DNA from: Mesorhizobium sp. ZC-5
GTDB lineage: Bacteria; Pseudomonadota; Alphaproteobacteria; Rhizobiales; Rhizobiaceae
Direction of reading: 5' to 3'
NCBI RefSeq assembly: GCF_025753855.1
Contig: NZ_JAOWPT010000002.1
Coordinates: forward strand, 310,001 to 374,000
DNA length: 64,000 nucleotides
Shown: in pieces, positions 19,829 to 28,880 of the stretch
Layout of the letters: each line of letters starts with the position of its first letter
How positions within the stretch are numbered: the stretch's first letter is position 1
Program-made: the position numbers and the translations under genes
Notes under the pieces: model-generated
Database searches by the model: none
What the model was told of the DNA's origin: nothing
Seen by the model: the letters and a program-made list of their open reading frames with translations, nothing else

Positions 19829-20479
19829 ATGCGGGTTGCAATCATCGACTACGGCTCGGGCAATTTGCGCTCGGCGACCAAGGCTTTCGAGCGCGCCGCG
19901 CGCGAAGGCGGCATTGCCGCTGAGATCGACCTGACCGCCGATGCGGAACGGGTGCGGAGCGCCGATCGCATCGTGCTGCCGGGTGTCGGCGCCTATGCCG
20001 ATTGTGCTGCCGGCCTGCGCGCCGTCGACGGCATGTGGGAGGCGGTCGAAGAGGTTGCGGTCGCCAAGGCGCGGCCATTCCTCGGCATCTGCGTCGGCAT
20101 GCAGCTGATGTCGGAGCGTGGCCTGGAGAAAACCGTTACGCGGGGCTTTGGCTGGATCGACGGTGACGTCAAGGAGATCGCGCCTGCCGACCCGGCCCTC
20201 AAGATTCCGCAGATCGGCTGGAACACGCTGAAGCTCCAGCGCGACCATCCGCTGTTTACCGGCATTCCGACCGGGCCAAACGGGCTGCACGCCTATTTCG
20301 TCCATTCCTATCATCTCGAGGCGACCAATGCCGATGAAGTGGTGGCAGTGACCGACTATGGCGGCCCGGTGACGGCGGTGGTGGCCCGGGACAACCTTGC
20401 GGGCACCCAGTTCCACCCCGAAAAAAGCCAGGCACTCGGCCTGGCATTGATCGCAAATTTCCTGAGGTGGAAGCCATGA
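19829..20479 (+). CDS. hisH: Imidazole glycerol phosphate synthase, glutaminase subunit HisH
   Basis: Class I glutamine amidotransferase that supplies ammonia to HisF. Triad elements: nucleophile Cys in [13 protein letters not shown], and the His/Glu pair in [10 protein letters not shown] near the C-terminus. Start [11 protein letters not shown] is typical. 216 residues. Overlaps hisA by 4 bases. Confidence 0.97.
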   Translation: MRVAIIDYGSGNLRSATKAFERAAREGGIAAEIDLTADAERVRSADRIVLPGVGAYADCAAGLRAVDGMWEAVEEVAVAKARPFLGICVGMQLMSERGLEKTVTRGFGWIDGDVKEIAPADPALKIPQIGWNTLKLQRDHPLFTGIPTGPNGLHAYFVHSYHLEATNADEVVAVTDYGGPVTAVVARDNLAGTQFHPEKSQALGLALIANFLRWKP

Positions 20480-21201
20480 TCCTGTTCCCGGCCATAGACC
20501 TCAAGGACGGCCAATGCGTGCGCCTGAAGCTCGGCGACATGGACCAGGCGACGATCTACAACGCGGATCCGGCCGCGCAGGCGAAAGCCTTTGAAGGCCA
20601 AGGCTTCGAGTGGCTGCATGTGGTCGATTTGAACGGCGCATTTGCCGGGGAGAGTGTCAATGGCAGCGCTGTCGAGGCAATCCTCAGGGCGACCAAAAAT
20701 CCGGTGCAGCTTGGCGGCGGCATCCGCACTCTCGCGCACATCGAGGCCTGGCTGGAAAAGGGGCTCGCCCGCGTCATCCTGGGGACTGTCGCGGTGAAGG
20801 ACCCCGATCTGGTGAAGGAGGCCTGCCGGAAGTTTCCGGGAAAGGTGGCCGTCGGCATCGATGCCAAGGGCGGCAAGGTTGCGGTTGAAGGCTGGGCGAA
20901 AGCCTCGAAACTCGGTGTCATCGAGCTGGCGAAAAAGTTCGAGGGCGCCGGCGTTGCCGCCATCGTTTATACCGACATCGATCGCGACGGCGTTCTGGCC
21001 GGCATCAACTGGGAATCGACCATCGATCTCGCCGAGGCGGTGACGATTCCGGTCATTGCTTCAGGCGGGCTGGCGTCGATCGCCGATGTTGTCCGCATGA
21101 CAATGCCCGACGCGAAAAAGCTGGAGGGTGCGATTTCCGGGCGGGCACTTTATGACGGTCGCATCGACCCGCACGAGGCCTTGGCGATCCTGAAAAAGTA
21201 G
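20476..21201 (+). CDS. hisA: Phosphoribosylformimino-5-aminoimidazole carboxamide ribotide isomerase
   Basis: Fourth step of histidine synthesis, a (beta/alpha)8 barrel isomerase. The catalytic Asp lies in [15 protein letters not shown] and the second acid in [14 protein letters not shown]; phosphate-binding loops are QLGGGIRTL and [12 protein letters not shown] 20476 gives MILFPAIDL and overlaps the hisH stop by 4 bases. 241 residues. Downstream, where hisF would normally follow, there is a 0.9-kb insertion. Confidence 0.97.
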   Translation: MILFPAIDLKDGQCVRLKLGDMDQATIYNADPAAQAKAFEGQGFEWLHVVDLNGAFAGESVNGSAVEAILRATKNPVQLGGGIRTLAHIEAWLEKGLARVILGTVAVKDPDLVKEACRKFPGKVAVGIDAKGGKVAVEGWAKASKLGVIELAKKFEGAGVAAIVYTDIDRDGVLAGINWESTIDLAEAVTIPVIASGGLASIADVVRMTMPDAKKLEGAISGRALYDGRIDPHEALAILKK

Positions 21202-21259
21202 AATCGATAGAATCACTTAGCCGAATTCGCTATGTAATTGAAAGTCAAGATCTATTTCT

Positions 21260-21288
21260 TTGACTTTTCTGGTTTTCCAGACTATATA
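21260..21288 (+). promoter_or_regulatory. Near-consensus sigma70 promoter after hisA
   Basis: TTGACT (21260-21265), 17-base spacer, TATATA (21283-21288). It is the best sigma70 match I noticed in the window. Predicted start near 21295, only about 30 bases before the hairpin at 21326-21350. It could make a short RNA or drive hisF by read-through. The whole interval 21202-21353 has no gene and is AT-rich compared with its surroundings. Confidence 0.5.
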
Positions 21289-21325
21289 ACTGGATAAATG
21301 GATTGGGGGTTCCCGGTCGGCGTTG

Positions 21326-21350
21326 GGCTTCGGAGTATTCCGAAGCCTTT
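21326..21350 (+). terminator. Hairpin between hisA and the DUF3800 gene
   Basis: GGCTTCGGA (21326-21334) pairs with TCCGAAGCC (21339-21347) over a GTAT loop, followed on the plus strand by TTTCGCTT. Nine perfect base pairs with a short, imperfect U-tract: a plausible terminator for transcription from hisA or from the promoter at 21260. Confidence 0.6.
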
Positions 21351-21353
21351 CGC

Positions 21354-22091
21354 TTATGGAGCATAGACACCGCTGCTGGGCCGAGCGAATCGCTTATAAT
21401 TGTTAAGCTTCATGGCGATTGCATCATATGATCGGTTGGCCTGAGTTGGCCGAACGATCTTCAATCCAATAGGACGCGCGGTCAGATCTGCTATCTGCAT
21501 GCCTGTTGAATTTGTCCGCTTGTCGGAAAAGTGGATATTAAACTCAGGGAACCGTATCCTTAAATCATTCGCTCCATCGACGATCCGGCGGAACTCGAGT
21601 TCTAAGTCTTGGTCTTCCTTGGTGCCTCTCTTCTCAAAGATGAAATGGTGGACCAATCCTATCTGGCCTCGCTTCTCGAGATAGCGGAAAGCCGATTGAA
21701 GACAAATCCGAAGTGAGATCCCATACGGATTGCTTGGAAACAGATCTAGCTTCAGGGCATGCTTGTCGATCACCGCTGCGAATATCGCAAACCGCGAACG
21801 ACCAACCAGCGCAGTCAAATCCTCCATGAATGCCTCGCGAGTCCTCAGATCCACAAGGAAGGTGAAGGCACCCGTCTGTTTCCGGATTTCTCTCTCATGA
21901 AGTACGATCGCGTCGTGGCCGAAGTATTTAAACTTGAAGCTCAGAAAGCTGGGTATTATGCGCGAGCAATAGTCTGATTTACGGAAAGCGCAGAGCGACA
22001 GAGAAAAGGCTGGATAGGCGGGATCAATCGACGTAAGCGAGTGATCGCCGCTTTCATCAGCATAGAAGATATAGTCTCCATGCGCTGCCAT
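21354..22091 (-). CDS. DUF3800 protein inserted in the his operon
   Basis: 245-residue protein that I assign to DUF3800 from the N-terminal IFYADESGDHS (Asp12, Glu13) and the C-terminal NSTGMQIADLTARPIG (about 193-209), a pattern suggestive of an RNase H-like nuclease fold. Biochemical function is not established. The gene is antisense to hisA and hisF and its base composition is visibly more AT-rich than both neighbours. It has a good GAGGGA ribosome site before ATG 22091. No partner gene is present. Such proteins are often carried on mobile or defence-associated DNA, so horizontal acquisition is likely, but a defence role here is only a guess. Confidence 0.82.
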   Translation of the reverse strand: MAAHGDYIFYADESGDHSLTSIDPAYPAFSLSLCAFRKSDYCSRIIPSFLSFKFKYFGHDAIVLHEREIRKQTGAFTFLVDLRTREAFMEDLTALVGRSRFAIFAAVIDKHALKLDLFPSNPYGISLRICLQSAFRYLEKRGQIGLVHHFIFEKRGTKEDQDLELEFRRIVDGANDLRIRFPEFNIHFSDKRTNSTGMQIADLTARPIGLKIVRPTQANRSYDAIAMKLNNYKRFARPSSGVYAP

Positions 22092-22124
22092 GAGAATCCC
22101 TCGGAAAGGTAATCAGTTTAGCCC

Positions 22125-22916
22125 GTGCTGAAAGCCCGCGTCATCCCCTGCCTCGACGTCAAGGACGGCCGTGTCGTCAAGGGCGTCAACTTCGTCGACC
22201 TCATCGATGCCGGCGATCCCGTCGAAGCGGCCAAGGCCTACGATGCCGCCGGCGCCGATGAGCTTTGTTTCCTGGACATCACCGCGTCGTCGGACAATCG
22301 CGAGACGATCTTCGACGTCGTCGCCCGCACCGCCGAACAATGTTTCATGCCGCTGACAGTCGGCGGCGGTGTGCGCCAAGTCGCGGATATACGCAAATTG
22401 CTGCTGGCCGGCGCCGACAAGGTCTCGATCAATACGGCGGCGGTCAAAAACCCGGATTTTGTCGCCGAAGCCGCCGACAAGTTCGGCAACCAGTGCATCG
22501 TCGTCGCCATCGACGCAAAAAGGGTTTCCCGGGAGAACGAGAGCCCTCGCTGGGAGATTTTCACGCATGGCGGCCGCGAGAAGACCGGCATCGACGCGGT
22601 CGAGTTTGCCCAGCAGGTCGTGGACCGGGGAGCCGGCGAAATCCTGCTGACCTCGATGGATCGCGACGGCACCAAGATCGGCTACGATATTGCTCTGACG
22701 CGAGCGGTCGCGGATGCAGTGCGCGTGCCGGTGATCGCTTCAGGCGGCGTCGGCAATCTCGACCACATGGTGGCCGGTATTCGCGACGGCCACGCGACGG
22801 CGGTGCTGGCCGCGTCGATCTTCCATTTCGGCACCTATACGATTGCGGAAGCCAAGGCGCACATGGCCCGGGCCGGTCTCCCGATGCGACTCGACTCCGT
22901 CGCCCAACCATCCTAA
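22125..22916 (+). CDS. hisF: Imidazole glycerol phosphate synthase, cyclase subunit HisF
   Basis: Closes the imidazole ring with ammonia from HisH. Barrel motifs: [15 protein letters not shown] (catalytic Asp), [20 protein letters not shown] and [16 protein letters not shown] (second catalytic Asp), ending IASGGVGN. 263 residues. Starts with GTG 22125, 33 bases upstream of which begins the divergent DUF3800 gene. Separated from hisA by about 920 bases, so it needs read-through or its own promoter; I saw no clear promoter immediately upstream. Confidence 0.97.
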   Translation: MLKARVIPCLDVKDGRVVKGVNFVDLIDAGDPVEAAKAYDAAGADELCFLDITASSDNRETIFDVVARTAEQCFMPLTVGGGVRQVADIRKLLLAGADKVSINTAAVKNPDFVAEAADKFGNQCIVVAIDAKRVSRENESPRWEIFTHGGREKTGIDAVEFAQQVVDRGAGEILLTSMDRDGTKIGYDIALTRAVADAVRVPVIASGGVGNLDHMVAGIRDGHATAVLAASIFHFGTYTIAEAKAHMARAGLPMRLDSVAQPS

Positions 22917-22925
22917 AGGGCGCGC

Positions 22926-23249
22926 ATGGCAGGTTTTTCGCTTTCCGACCTGGAACGGATTGTTGCTGAACGCGCACGATCCGGTGATACTGATTCGTGG
23001 ACCGCGAAGCTGTTTTCGCGCGGCATCGACAAGGCCTCGCAGAAACTTGGCGAGGAAGCGGTCGAGACGGTCATCGCCGCCGTAAAAGGCGATGCCGAAG
23101 GCCTCGTTTCCGAAAGTGCTGATCTTATCTATCATTGGCTGGTCGTCCTGGCGATCGCCGGCATTCCGCTGGCCGACGTGATGGCCGAGCTTGAGCGTCG
23201 CACCGCCCAGTCGGGCCTGGCCGAAAAGGCTTCACGCAAGCCGGGCTGA
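22926..23249 (+). CDS. hisE: Phosphoribosyl-ATP pyrophosphatase
   Basis: Second step of histidine synthesis, an all-alpha NTP pyrophosphatase. The acidic motif is [14 protein letters not shown], followed by [18 protein letters not shown]. 107 residues, typical of the stand-alone form (hisI is not in this window). Nine bases after hisF. Confidence 0.96.
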   Translation: MAGFSLSDLERIVAERARSGDTDSWTAKLFSRGIDKASQKLGEEAVETVIAAVKGDAEGLVSESADLIYHWLVVLAIAGIPLADVMAELERRTAQSGLAEKASRKPG

Positions 23250-23277
23250 TCCGGTGGAAGCACAAGAGTGAGTTTTG

Positions 23278-24237
23278 ATGGACCAGCTTGCGCCCACCGA
23301 GAAATATTCTCCTTATCTTTTCTTTTCCGCCGCCGAATGGGCCAAATTCCGCGCCGACACGCCGCTGACGCTGACCGAGGAGGAAATCGACCGGCTACGC
23401 TCGCTCAACGATCCCTTCGATCTGGAAGAAGTGAAGCGCATCTATCTCTCGATGTCGCGCTTGCTGTCGGCACATGTCGAGTCGAGCCAGCTGCTGTTTC
23501 GGCAACGTCAGGCCTTCTTCAACAAGGAAAGCGTGGTCAAGACGCCCTACATCATTGGCATCGCCGGTTCGGTTGCAGTTGGCAAGTCGACCACCGCACG
23601 CGTTTTGAAAGAGCTGCTGGCGCGCTGGCCTTCGAGCCCAAAGGTCGATCTCATCACCACCGACGGCTTTCTCTTTCCCAACGAGACCCTTCGCCAGAAG
23701 AACCTGATGGAGCGCAAGGGCTTTCCAGACAGCTATGACGTCGGCGCGCTGCTGAGGTTCCTGTCGGGGATAAAGGCGGGCCTGCGCGATGTTCAAGCAC
23801 CGCTTTATTCGCACCTGACCTACGACGTCCTGCCAGGTGTGTTCACGACCATCGACCGCCCCGACATCCTGATCTTCGAAGGCATCAACGTGCTGCAGCC
23901 CGGCAAATTGCCGCGAGACGGCAAGATCGTTCCGTTCCTGTCGGATTTCTTCGATTTCTCGATCTATATCGACGCCGACGAAAACCTGATCCACGAGTGG
24001 TATATCGCCCGTTTCATGCGGCTGCGCGAAACTGCATTCCGTAATCCTGAATCCTTCTTCCACCGCTATTCGCAGCTGTCGGAGGATGCGGCCAAGGCGA
24101 TTGCCGAAGGCCTGTGGAACAACATCAACCTGAAGAACCTGCGCGAAAACATCCTGCCGACGCGCGCGCGGGCGGACTTGATCCTGCGCAAGGGCGCCGA
24201 CCACCTGGTCGAGGAAGTCGCGCTCAGGAAGCTCTGA
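23278..24237 (+). CDS. coaA: Type I pantothenate kinase
   Basis: Phosphorylates pantothenate, the first committed step to CoA. Walker A is [17 protein letters not shown]; downstream [11 protein letters not shown] and [11 protein letters not shown] are family motifs for substrate and feedback-inhibitor binding. ATG 23278 ([13 protein letters not shown]) is preferred over an in-frame TTG one codon earlier. 319 residues. Follows hisE by 28 bases, probably in the same unit; convergent with alkB. Confidence 0.96.
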   Translation: MDQLAPTEKYSPYLFFSAAEWAKFRADTPLTLTEEEIDRLRSLNDPFDLEEVKRIYLSMSRLLSAHVESSQLLFRQRQAFFNKESVVKTPYIIGIAGSVAVGKSTTARVLKELLARWPSSPKVDLITTDGFLFPNETLRQKNLMERKGFPDSYDVGALLRFLSGIKAGLRDVQAPLYSHLTYDVLPGVFTTIDRPDILIFEGINVLQPGKLPRDGKIVPFLSDFFDFSIYIDADENLIHEWYIARFMRLRETAFRNPESFFHRYSQLSEDAAKAIAEGLWNNINLKNLRENILPTRARADLILRKGADHLVEEVALRKL

Positions 24238-24253
24238 GCCGCCGCATTGGCTT

Positions 24254-24871
24254 TCAGGCTGGTTTCGTCACACGACGCAGCGTCAGGTTGATCCGTCCGC
24301 CTTTCTTCAGCAGCGCCGACGTCGACGGATAGACCCGGTCGACCCCGTGGAATGCCAGCCGGCCCTGGCCGCCCAGCACGACGACATCGCCGCTGGCAAG
24401 CTTGAACGAAACCGTCTGTCCGTCGCGCGTATTCTGCCCGACCCTGAACAGGCAGGTGTCGCCGAGCGAGACGGAAACCACCGGAGCGTCGAAATCCTGT
24501 TCATCGCGATCCTGATGCAGCCCCATCTTCGCATCGGCGGCATAGAAATTGACCAGGCATGCTTCGGGCGGATGCGGGTAGCCGCCAACCTCCCGCCACA
24601 GCTGCAGCAACCGTTCGGGCATCGGTGGCCACGGCGCACCGGTTTCGGGATGCGTCGCCTGATAGCGGTAGCCTCGTTCCTTGTCGGTGACCCAGCCAAG
24701 GGTTCCGCAATTGGTCATCCTGACGCTCATCGGCTTTCCCGTGCGTGGCATGGTCGGCACATAGAGCGGCGCCTTCTGCACGACGGTCCGGATAGCTTCA
24801 ACCAGTGCAACCTGATCGTCGCGGCCGAGATAGCCCGGCATGTGGCGGACACCTCTGGGAAGAACCTGCAT
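24254..24871 (-). CDS. alkB: AlkB-type 2-oxoglutarate/Fe(II) dioxygenase
   Basis: Oxidative demethylase that repairs alkylated bases such as 1-methyladenine and 3-methylcytosine. The Fe(II) ligands appear as His119 and Asp121 in LHQDRDEQDF and His175 in LAFHGVDRV; the 2-oxoglutarate arginines are in NLTLRRVTK at the C-terminus. Substrate-lid motif MTNCGTLGW also fits. ATG 24871 (MQVLPRGVRHMPGYL) is chosen; a TTG at 24919 would add 16 residues. 205 residues. No Ada gene nearby. Confidence 0.93.
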   Translation of the reverse strand: MQVLPRGVRHMPGYLGRDDQVALVEAIRTVVQKAPLYVPTMPRTGKPMSVRMTNCGTLGWVTDKERGYRYQATHPETGAPWPPMPERLLQLWREVGGYPHPPEACLVNFYAADAKMGLHQDRDEQDFDAPVVSVSLGDTCLFRVGQNTRDGQTVSFKLASGDVVVLGGQGRLAFHGVDRVYPSTSALLKKGGRINLTLRRVTKPA

Positions 24872-24962
24872 GGTGTTGACGCTGCTCCGTATGGCTCCAA
24901 CGAAAACGGCGGCAATCAAGCCGCCGTCGTTGACCGGATGAAGGTCGCTGGAAGTCCGGCTG

Positions 24963-25481
24963 TCAAGCCGTTTCGAGATTGGGAATGCGCAGCACCTGGC
25001 CCGGATAGATCTTGTCCGGATGCGTGAGCATCGGCTTGTTCGCCTCGAAAATGACCGTGTATTTCGAAGCCTTGCCCTTGCCGTAATGCGCTTCGGCGAT
25101 CTTCGAGAGATTGTCGCCCTTCTTTACGGTGTAGAACCTCGGCTGCGTGGCAGCCTTGGCGGCGGCGATCACCTTGTTCATGTCGACGGACGAGTCGAGC
25201 TTCAGCCCGGAATCCGGAGCCACGACCTTCAGCTCGTCAGCCTCGACCTTCGAAACACCCAGCGTATTGCCGACGGCGATCACGGCTTTCTCGAAGATCG
25301 ACTGGTCGGCGACCACGCCCTTCAGCACCGCCTTGTCGCCCTGGACGACCACCTCGACGTTTTCGGTGCCGAGCTTGTGGGAATCCAATTCCTTTTTCAG
25401 GGTTTCCGCCTTCGGCTCGGGATCGTCGTCGCCGATTCCGAGCTTCTTGCCGACGGATTTCACGAAATCGAACATACCCAT
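24963..25481 (-). CDS. BON and LysM domain protein (Kbp/YgaU-like)
   Basis: 172-residue protein with a BON domain (about residues 30-95: ELDSHKLGTENVEVVVQGDK ... ADQSIFEKAVIAVGNTLGV) and a C-terminal LysM domain (FYTVKKGDNLSKIAEAHYGK ... IYPGQVLRIPNLE). The architecture matches E. coli YgaU/Kbp, a potassium-binding cytosolic protein, and no signal peptide is present. ATG 25481 has GGAG at -10; the frame extends 19 codons upstream without support. Function here is inferred from architecture only. Confidence 0.9.
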   Translation of the reverse strand: MGMFDFVKSVGKKLGIGDDDPEPKAETLKKELDSHKLGTENVEVVVQGDKAVLKGVVADQSIFEKAVIAVGNTLGVSKVEADELKVVAPDSGLKLDSSVDMNKVIAAAKAATQPRFYTVKKGDNLSKIAEAHYGKGKASKYTVIFEANKPMLTHPDKIYPGQVLRIPNLETA

Positions 25482-25568
25482 GATCAAAATCTCCTTATTG
25501 CCGCACTCTGCCCAGCGGAAATCTGGCATTTGCAGCAATAAATTGGAAGCTTTTCAATCAACCTCTGC

Positions 25569-26000
25569 TCAGTCGCTTTCAACCTTGCCGCGCAGCTTCT
25601 TGACCGTCGACCGCCCGGCCTTGGTTTTCAGGCGCCTTTCGACCGCGCCCTTGGACGGCCTGGTTTTCTTGCGCGGCTTGGGTGGCGGTTCGGCCGCCTT
25701 GGCGACGAGCGCCGTCAAGCGGGCCCGCGCATCGGCACGGTTCTGCTCCTGGGTCCGGAACCGGCCTGCCTCGATGACGATGACACCATCCTTGGTCGCG
25801 CGCTGACCGGCAAGCTTTATCGTCCGCTCGCGCACATATTCGGAAAGTCCGGGCGCGTTGCGGGCGTCGAACCGCAATTGCACGGCAGTGGCGACCTTGT
25901 TGACGTTCTGGCCGCCCGGACCAGATGAGCGGATGAAATTCTCGACCAGTTCATCGTCGCGGATGACGGCGCCCGGCGCGATCTCGATGTCGGCGGTCAT
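25569..26000 (-). CDS. arfB: Alternative ribosome-rescue peptidyl-tRNA hydrolase ArfB
   Basis: Rescues stalled ribosomes by hydrolysing peptidyl-tRNA. The catalytic GGQ sits in RSSGPGGQNVNKVATAV, and the basic C-terminal tail (KPRKKTRPSKGAVERRLKTK) is the part that in E. coli ArfB enters the empty mRNA channel. 143 residues, full length. Stands alone between the LysM gene and the pckA terminator. Confidence 0.94.
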   Translation of the reverse strand: MTADIEIAPGAVIRDDELVENFIRSSGPGGQNVNKVATAVQLRFDARNAPGLSEYVRERTIKLAGQRATKDGVIVIEAGRFRTQEQNRADARARLTALVAKAAEPPPKPRKKTRPSKGAVERRLKTKAGRSTVKKLRGKVESD

Positions 26001-26121
26001 TGGCTCCGGACCATCATCTCGGCGGCTCGCATGCTCGTCGTTCCTCGCAGGAATCCCGTGAACTCAAGGTGAGGATGCTTCGGTTGCTTCCGTTCTGTAA
26101 AGGCATGCCTTGCCGGCGGAC

Positions 26122-26150
26122 AAAAGAAAAGACCCGGCGAAGCCGGGCCC
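26122..26150 (-). terminator. Intrinsic terminator of pckA
   Basis: On the minus strand CCCGGC pairs with GCCGGG over a TTC loop (26133-26147), followed by TCTTTTCTTTTG. Placed 24 bases after the pckA stop; a classic GC stem with U-run. Confidence 0.85.
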
Positions 26151-26173
26151 TTCATGTCGCGATTTCGGAAGGA

Positions 26174-27784
26174 CTATTCGGCGGCTTCGCGCAGTTGCGG
26201 CGCGGCGCCCAGAACCGACGCGTCGACATGGGCTTCGAATTTGCCGAAATTGTCGATGAACATGCCGACCAGCCGTTTTGCCTGGCGATCGTAGGCGATC
26301 TTGTCGGCCCATGTGGACCGGGGGTCGAGGATCGACGGGTCGACACCAGGGACATCAACCGGAACGGCAAAACCGAAGGTTCCGTCGGTGCGGAACGTCG
26401 CGGCGTTGAGCGACCCGTCGAGGGCAGCCGACAGCAGAGCGCGGGTCGCCTTGATGGGCATGCGCTTGCCGGTGCCGTATGCACCACCGGTCCAACCCGT
26501 GTTGACCAGCCAGCAATCGACGCCGTGATCGGCGATGAGCTGCCGCAGGAGGTTGCCGTATTCCGATGGATGCCGCGGCATGAAAGGCGCGCCAAAACAG
26601 GTCGAGAACGTCGCCTCGGGCTCCGTCACGCCTTTTTCGGTGCCTGCCACCTTCGCCGTGTAGCCGGAGAGGAAATGGTACATCGCCTGCGCAGGGGTGA
26701 GCTTCGCGATCGGAGGCATCACGCCGAAGGCATCCGCCGTCAGCATGATGATGTTCCTGGGATGGCCAGCGCGGCCGGTCGCGCTGGCATTCGGGATGAA
26801 ATGCAGCGGATAGGCGCAACGGGTGTTCTCGGTAAGCCGGCCGTCATTGAAGTCCGGGATGCGATCCTCGTCGAGGATCACGTTTTCCAGCACCGTGCCG
26901 AATCGCCGGGTCGTCGCGAAAATCTCCGGCTCGGCTTCCGCTGAGAGGCGGATGGTCTTGGCATAGCAGCCGCCCTCGAAATTGAAGATGCCCGTCTCGC
27001 CCCAGCCGTGCTCGTCGTCGCCGATCAACGTGCGCGAGGGATCTGCCGACAATGTGGTCTTGCCGGTGCCCGACAGGCCGAAGAAGATCGCCGCGTCGCC
27101 GTCCGGACCCTCGTTCGCCGAGCAGTGCATCGGCATGACGCCCTTGGTCGGCAGGATATAGTTGAGTGCGGTGAACACCGACTTCTTCATCTCGCCGGCA
27201 TAAGAAGTTCCGCCGATCAGCACGATCATGCGGGTGAGGTCGACCGCGATCACGGTTTCGGTACGGGTGCCATGGCGCGCCGGAACGGCCCGGAACGAGG
27301 GCAGGTCGATGATGGTCATCTCCGGCACGAACCGGTCCAGATCGGCGGTCGAGGGCCGGATCAGCAGGTTGCGGATGAACAGGGAGTGCCAGGCGTATTC
27401 TGTGACGACGCGGGTCGGCAGGCTGGTGTTCTGGTCGGCACCGCCGACCAGGTCCTGAACGAAGAGGTCCTTGTCTCTGGCGTGAGCCGTGAAATCCGCC
27501 AGCAGCGTTTCGAAATGCGCGGGCGACATCGGCTTGTTGCTGTCCCACCAGACATGCGGTTCGGTCTGCGCGTCGCGGACGACGAACTTGTCCTTGGCCG
27601 AACGGCCGGTGTGCTGGCCGGTTTCGGCGATCAGGGCGCCATGCGCGGTGAGCTTTGCCTCGCCACGCCGGATCGCCTCCTCGTAGAGCAAGGCCTCCCC
27701 GAAATTGTAGTGGACCCGACCGTTGGTCGTCAGTCCCGCCGCGTCGATCCCGCAGGCGGGATTGCGTTTGCCGATTTCGCTCAT
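26174..27784 (-). CDS. pckA: Phosphoenolpyruvate carboxykinase (ATP)
   Basis: Converts oxaloacetate to PEP in gluconeogenesis, essential for growth on C4-dicarboxylates in rhizobia. Motifs: substrate/PEPCK region [15 protein letters not shown], kinase-1a loop [13 protein letters not shown], kinase-2 [20 protein letters not shown] and the C-terminal [17 protein letters not shown] 27784 has GGGAG at -11 and yields 536 residues; the frame stays open to 27898. Divergent from chvI, with a shared 367-base spacer; the adjacency to chvI-chvG is conserved in rhizobia. Confidence 0.97.
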   Translation of the reverse strand: MSEIGKRNPACGIDAAGLTTNGRVHYNFGEALLYEEAIRRGEAKLTAHGALIAETGQHTGRSAKDKFVVRDAQTEPHVWWDSNKPMSPAHFETLLADFTAHARDKDLFVQDLVGGADQNTSLPTRVVTEYAWHSLFIRNLLIRPSTADLDRFVPEMTIIDLPSFRAVPARHGTRTETVIAVDLTRMIVLIGGTSYAGEMKKSVFTALNYILPTKGVMPMHCSANEGPDGDAAIFFGLSGTGKTTLSADPSRTLIGDDEHGWGETGIFNFEGGCYAKTIRLSAEAEPEIFATTRRFGTVLENVILDEDRIPDFNDGRLTENTRCAYPLHFIPNASATGRAGHPRNIIMLTADAFGVMPPIAKLTPAQAMYHFLSGYTAKVAGTEKGVTEPEATFSTCFGAPFMPRHPSEYGNLLRQLIADHGVDCWLVNTGWTGGAYGTGKRMPIKATRALLSAALDGSLNAATFRTDGTFGFAVPVDVPGVDPSILDPRSTWADKIAYDRQAKRLVGMFIDNFGKFEAHVDASVLGAAPQLREAAE

Positions 27785-28151
27785 TCTGGCTCCCAATTGG
27801 CCGCGATGCCGCATTTTCTTTCCTTCAAGGTTGATCCCGCGCAAGGCGGCCACAATGAAGGGTGGAAGGTCAGAACCAGAAAAGCCGAGCGATTTCAAAT
27901 CATTAATCGATTTAAAGATTTTAGAATTCGTTTAAATCGTTTATATAGGAGGAAGCATGGGAGTAATGTTTTGGCTCATCCTCCCGAAAAGATAGGCAAT
28001 CCGTTCGACGGCCGCTGGAAGAACAGGGGTGGCGCCGGACGCCTATCTGTGACATTGCCGGGGGCCATGCCACATTTTGTACCTAATTTGTCCGCCAAAA
28101 GCCCCTTCCCAATGCAGGAAGGGACACCCGCTCATGAGGGAGCAACTTGAT
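27785..28151. promoter_or_regulatory. pckA-chvI divergent regulatory region
   Basis: 367 bases without an annotated gene. An AT-rich core (about 27895-27950) holds a 9-bp inverted repeat CGATTTAAA/TTTAAATCG (27908-27916 with 27931-27939). Immediately after it on the plus strand, AGGAGG (27947-27952) precedes a 12-codon open frame at 27957-27995, MGVMFWLILPKR, a possible leader peptide. Both promoters must lie here; regulation of pckA by ChvI is plausible from position but not shown. Confidence 0.5.
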
Positions 28152-28853
28152 ATGGCAACGATCGCGCTGGTCGACGACGACCGCAATATTCTGACGTCGG
28201 TATCGATCGCACTCGAATCAGAGGGCTACCGGGTTGAAACCTACACGGACGGGGCTTCGGCGCTGGAGGGGCTCGCGGCACGTCCGCCGAACCTCGCCAT
28301 CCTCGACATCAAGATGCCGCGCATGGACGGCATGGAGCTGCTCCGCCGGCTCAGGCAGAAAACCGACCTGCCGGTCATCTTCCTGACGTCCAAGGACGAC
28401 GAGATCGATGAGCTTTTCGGCCTCAAGATGGGCGCCGACGACTTCATCCGCAAGCCGTTCTCGCAGCGTCTCCTGGTCGAAAGGGTGAAGGCGGTTCTGC
28501 GCCGTGCAAGCGCCCGTGAAGCCTCGGCAAAAACGCCGAACCAGCAGGCCCGCTCGCTGGAGCGCGGCCAGCTTGTCATGGACCAGGAGCGGCATACCTG
28601 TACCTGGAAGGGCGAGCCGGTCACCCTCACGGTGACCGAATTCCTGATCCTTCATTCGCTGGCGCAGCGACCCGGCGTCGTCAAAAGTCGTGACGCGCTG
28701 ATGGATTCGGCCTATGACGAGCAGGTCTATGTCGATGATCGCACGATCGACAGCCACATCAAGCGGCTGCGCAAGAAGTTCAAGTCGGTCGATGACGACT
28801 TTGACATGATCGAAACGCTTTATGGGGTCGGCTATCGTTTTCGAGAGGCGTAA
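28152..28853 (+). CDS. chvI: Two-component response regulator ChvI
   Basis: OmpR-family regulator of the envelope/acid-stress system ChvG-ChvI (BvrR-BvrS in Brucella). Receiver domain: [19 protein letters not shown] with the phospho-acceptor Asp52 in [13 protein letters not shown] and Lys in FIRKPF. The C-terminal winged helix ends [15 protein letters not shown] and [17 protein letters not shown] 28152 ([10 protein letters not shown]) is chosen over upstream in-frame starts; GGGAG lies about 10 bases before it. 233 residues. Followed by chvG after 27 bases. Confidence 0.96.
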   Translation: MATIALVDDDRNILTSVSIALESEGYRVETYTDGASALEGLAARPPNLAILDIKMPRMDGMELLRRLRQKTDLPVIFLTSKDDEIDELFGLKMGADDFIRKPFSQRLLVERVKAVLRRASAREASAKTPNQQARSLERGQLVMDQERHTCTWKGEPVTLTVTEFLILHSLAQRPGVVKSRDALMDSAYDEQVYVDDRTIDSHIKRLRKKFKSVDDDFDMIETLYGVGYRFREA

Positions 28854-28880
28854 GCCTGCCGCGGGGACGAGTTGTTGTAG

